Assembly (NCBI GenBank): GCA_019751575.1
Contig: JAIENF010000614.1
Span: 1-5,505, forward strand
Direction of reading: 5' to 3'
Length of the DNA stretch: 5,505 nt
Source of the DNA: Burkholderiales bacterium
GTDB taxonomy: Bacteria; Pseudomonadota; Gammaproteobacteria; Burkholderiales; CAIKXV01
The position numbers and the translations under genes are program-made. Each line of letters begins with the position of its first letter. Position 1 is the stretch's first letter. Below the pieces are notes generated by a model, which was not told the DNA's origin, ran no database searches, and was given only the letters and a program-made list of their open reading frames with translations. Positions 5,498 through 5,505 of the stretch are shown here, piece by piece.

Positions 5498-5505
5498 ATG
5501 AAAGC
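5498..5505 (+). CDS. Start of a gene running off the right edge (unidentified)
   Basis: The ATG at 5498 is followed by AAA GC, giving Met-Lys and a partial codon. GGAG at 5484-5487 lies ten bases upstream and a possible -10 at 5440-5445 would give a leader of about 50 bases. Nothing about the product can be said from two codons; a Met-Lys start is common in secreted and many other proteins. It diverges from the DUF427 gene. Confidence 0.5.

Overview
The window is gene-dense, very GC-rich bacterial DNA (near 70% by eye, with strong G/C at third codon positions). Gene content suggests a high-GC proteobacterium, most likely gamma or beta. It looks chromosomal: no tRNA, rRNA, transposase, integrase or CRISPR array was seen. 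The genus cannot be named from this sequence alone.

Layout: (1) At the left edge, on the minus strand, lies the N-terminal part of an FmdB-family zinc-ribbon protein. (2) A 160-bp AT-richer divergent region carries a perfect TATAAT facing fmdB and an overlapping, weaker candidate promoter facing right. (3) A tight plus-strand cluster covers about 4.3 kb: a small four-helix membrane protein of the phage-holin-4/YvlD type, a class I-like poly(3-hydroxyalkanoate) synthase with an intact Cys-Asp-His triad, a short phosphate acetyl/butyryltransferase, and an acetate/propionate-family kinase. Two of its three junctions overlap (TGATG and ATGA). The third is an 86-nt gap holding a 26-codon ORF that overlaps the synthase stop and lies in frame with the transferase. 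(4) A convergent minus-strand DUF427 gene follows, probably starting at TTG. A 32-codon ORF just upstream of it resembles the N-terminus of DUF808/YedI proteins. (5) The first codons of a plus-strand gene sit at the right edge, with a possible promoter inside a 9-bp inverted repeat.

How the genes may work together: the synthase polymerises hydroxyacyl-CoA and releases CoA. The transferase and kinase interconvert acyl-CoA, acyl-phosphate and free acid plus ATP. Encoded as one unit, they suggest a link between polyester storage and acyl-phosphate/ATP/CoA balance. They could activate free hydroxy acids at the cost of ATP, or drain surplus acyl-CoA to acid and ATP when storage is limiting. The membrane protein's part in this is unknown. 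Individually these are known families. The most interesting features are the arrangement, the in-frame mini-ORF before the transferase, and the DUF808-like fragment.
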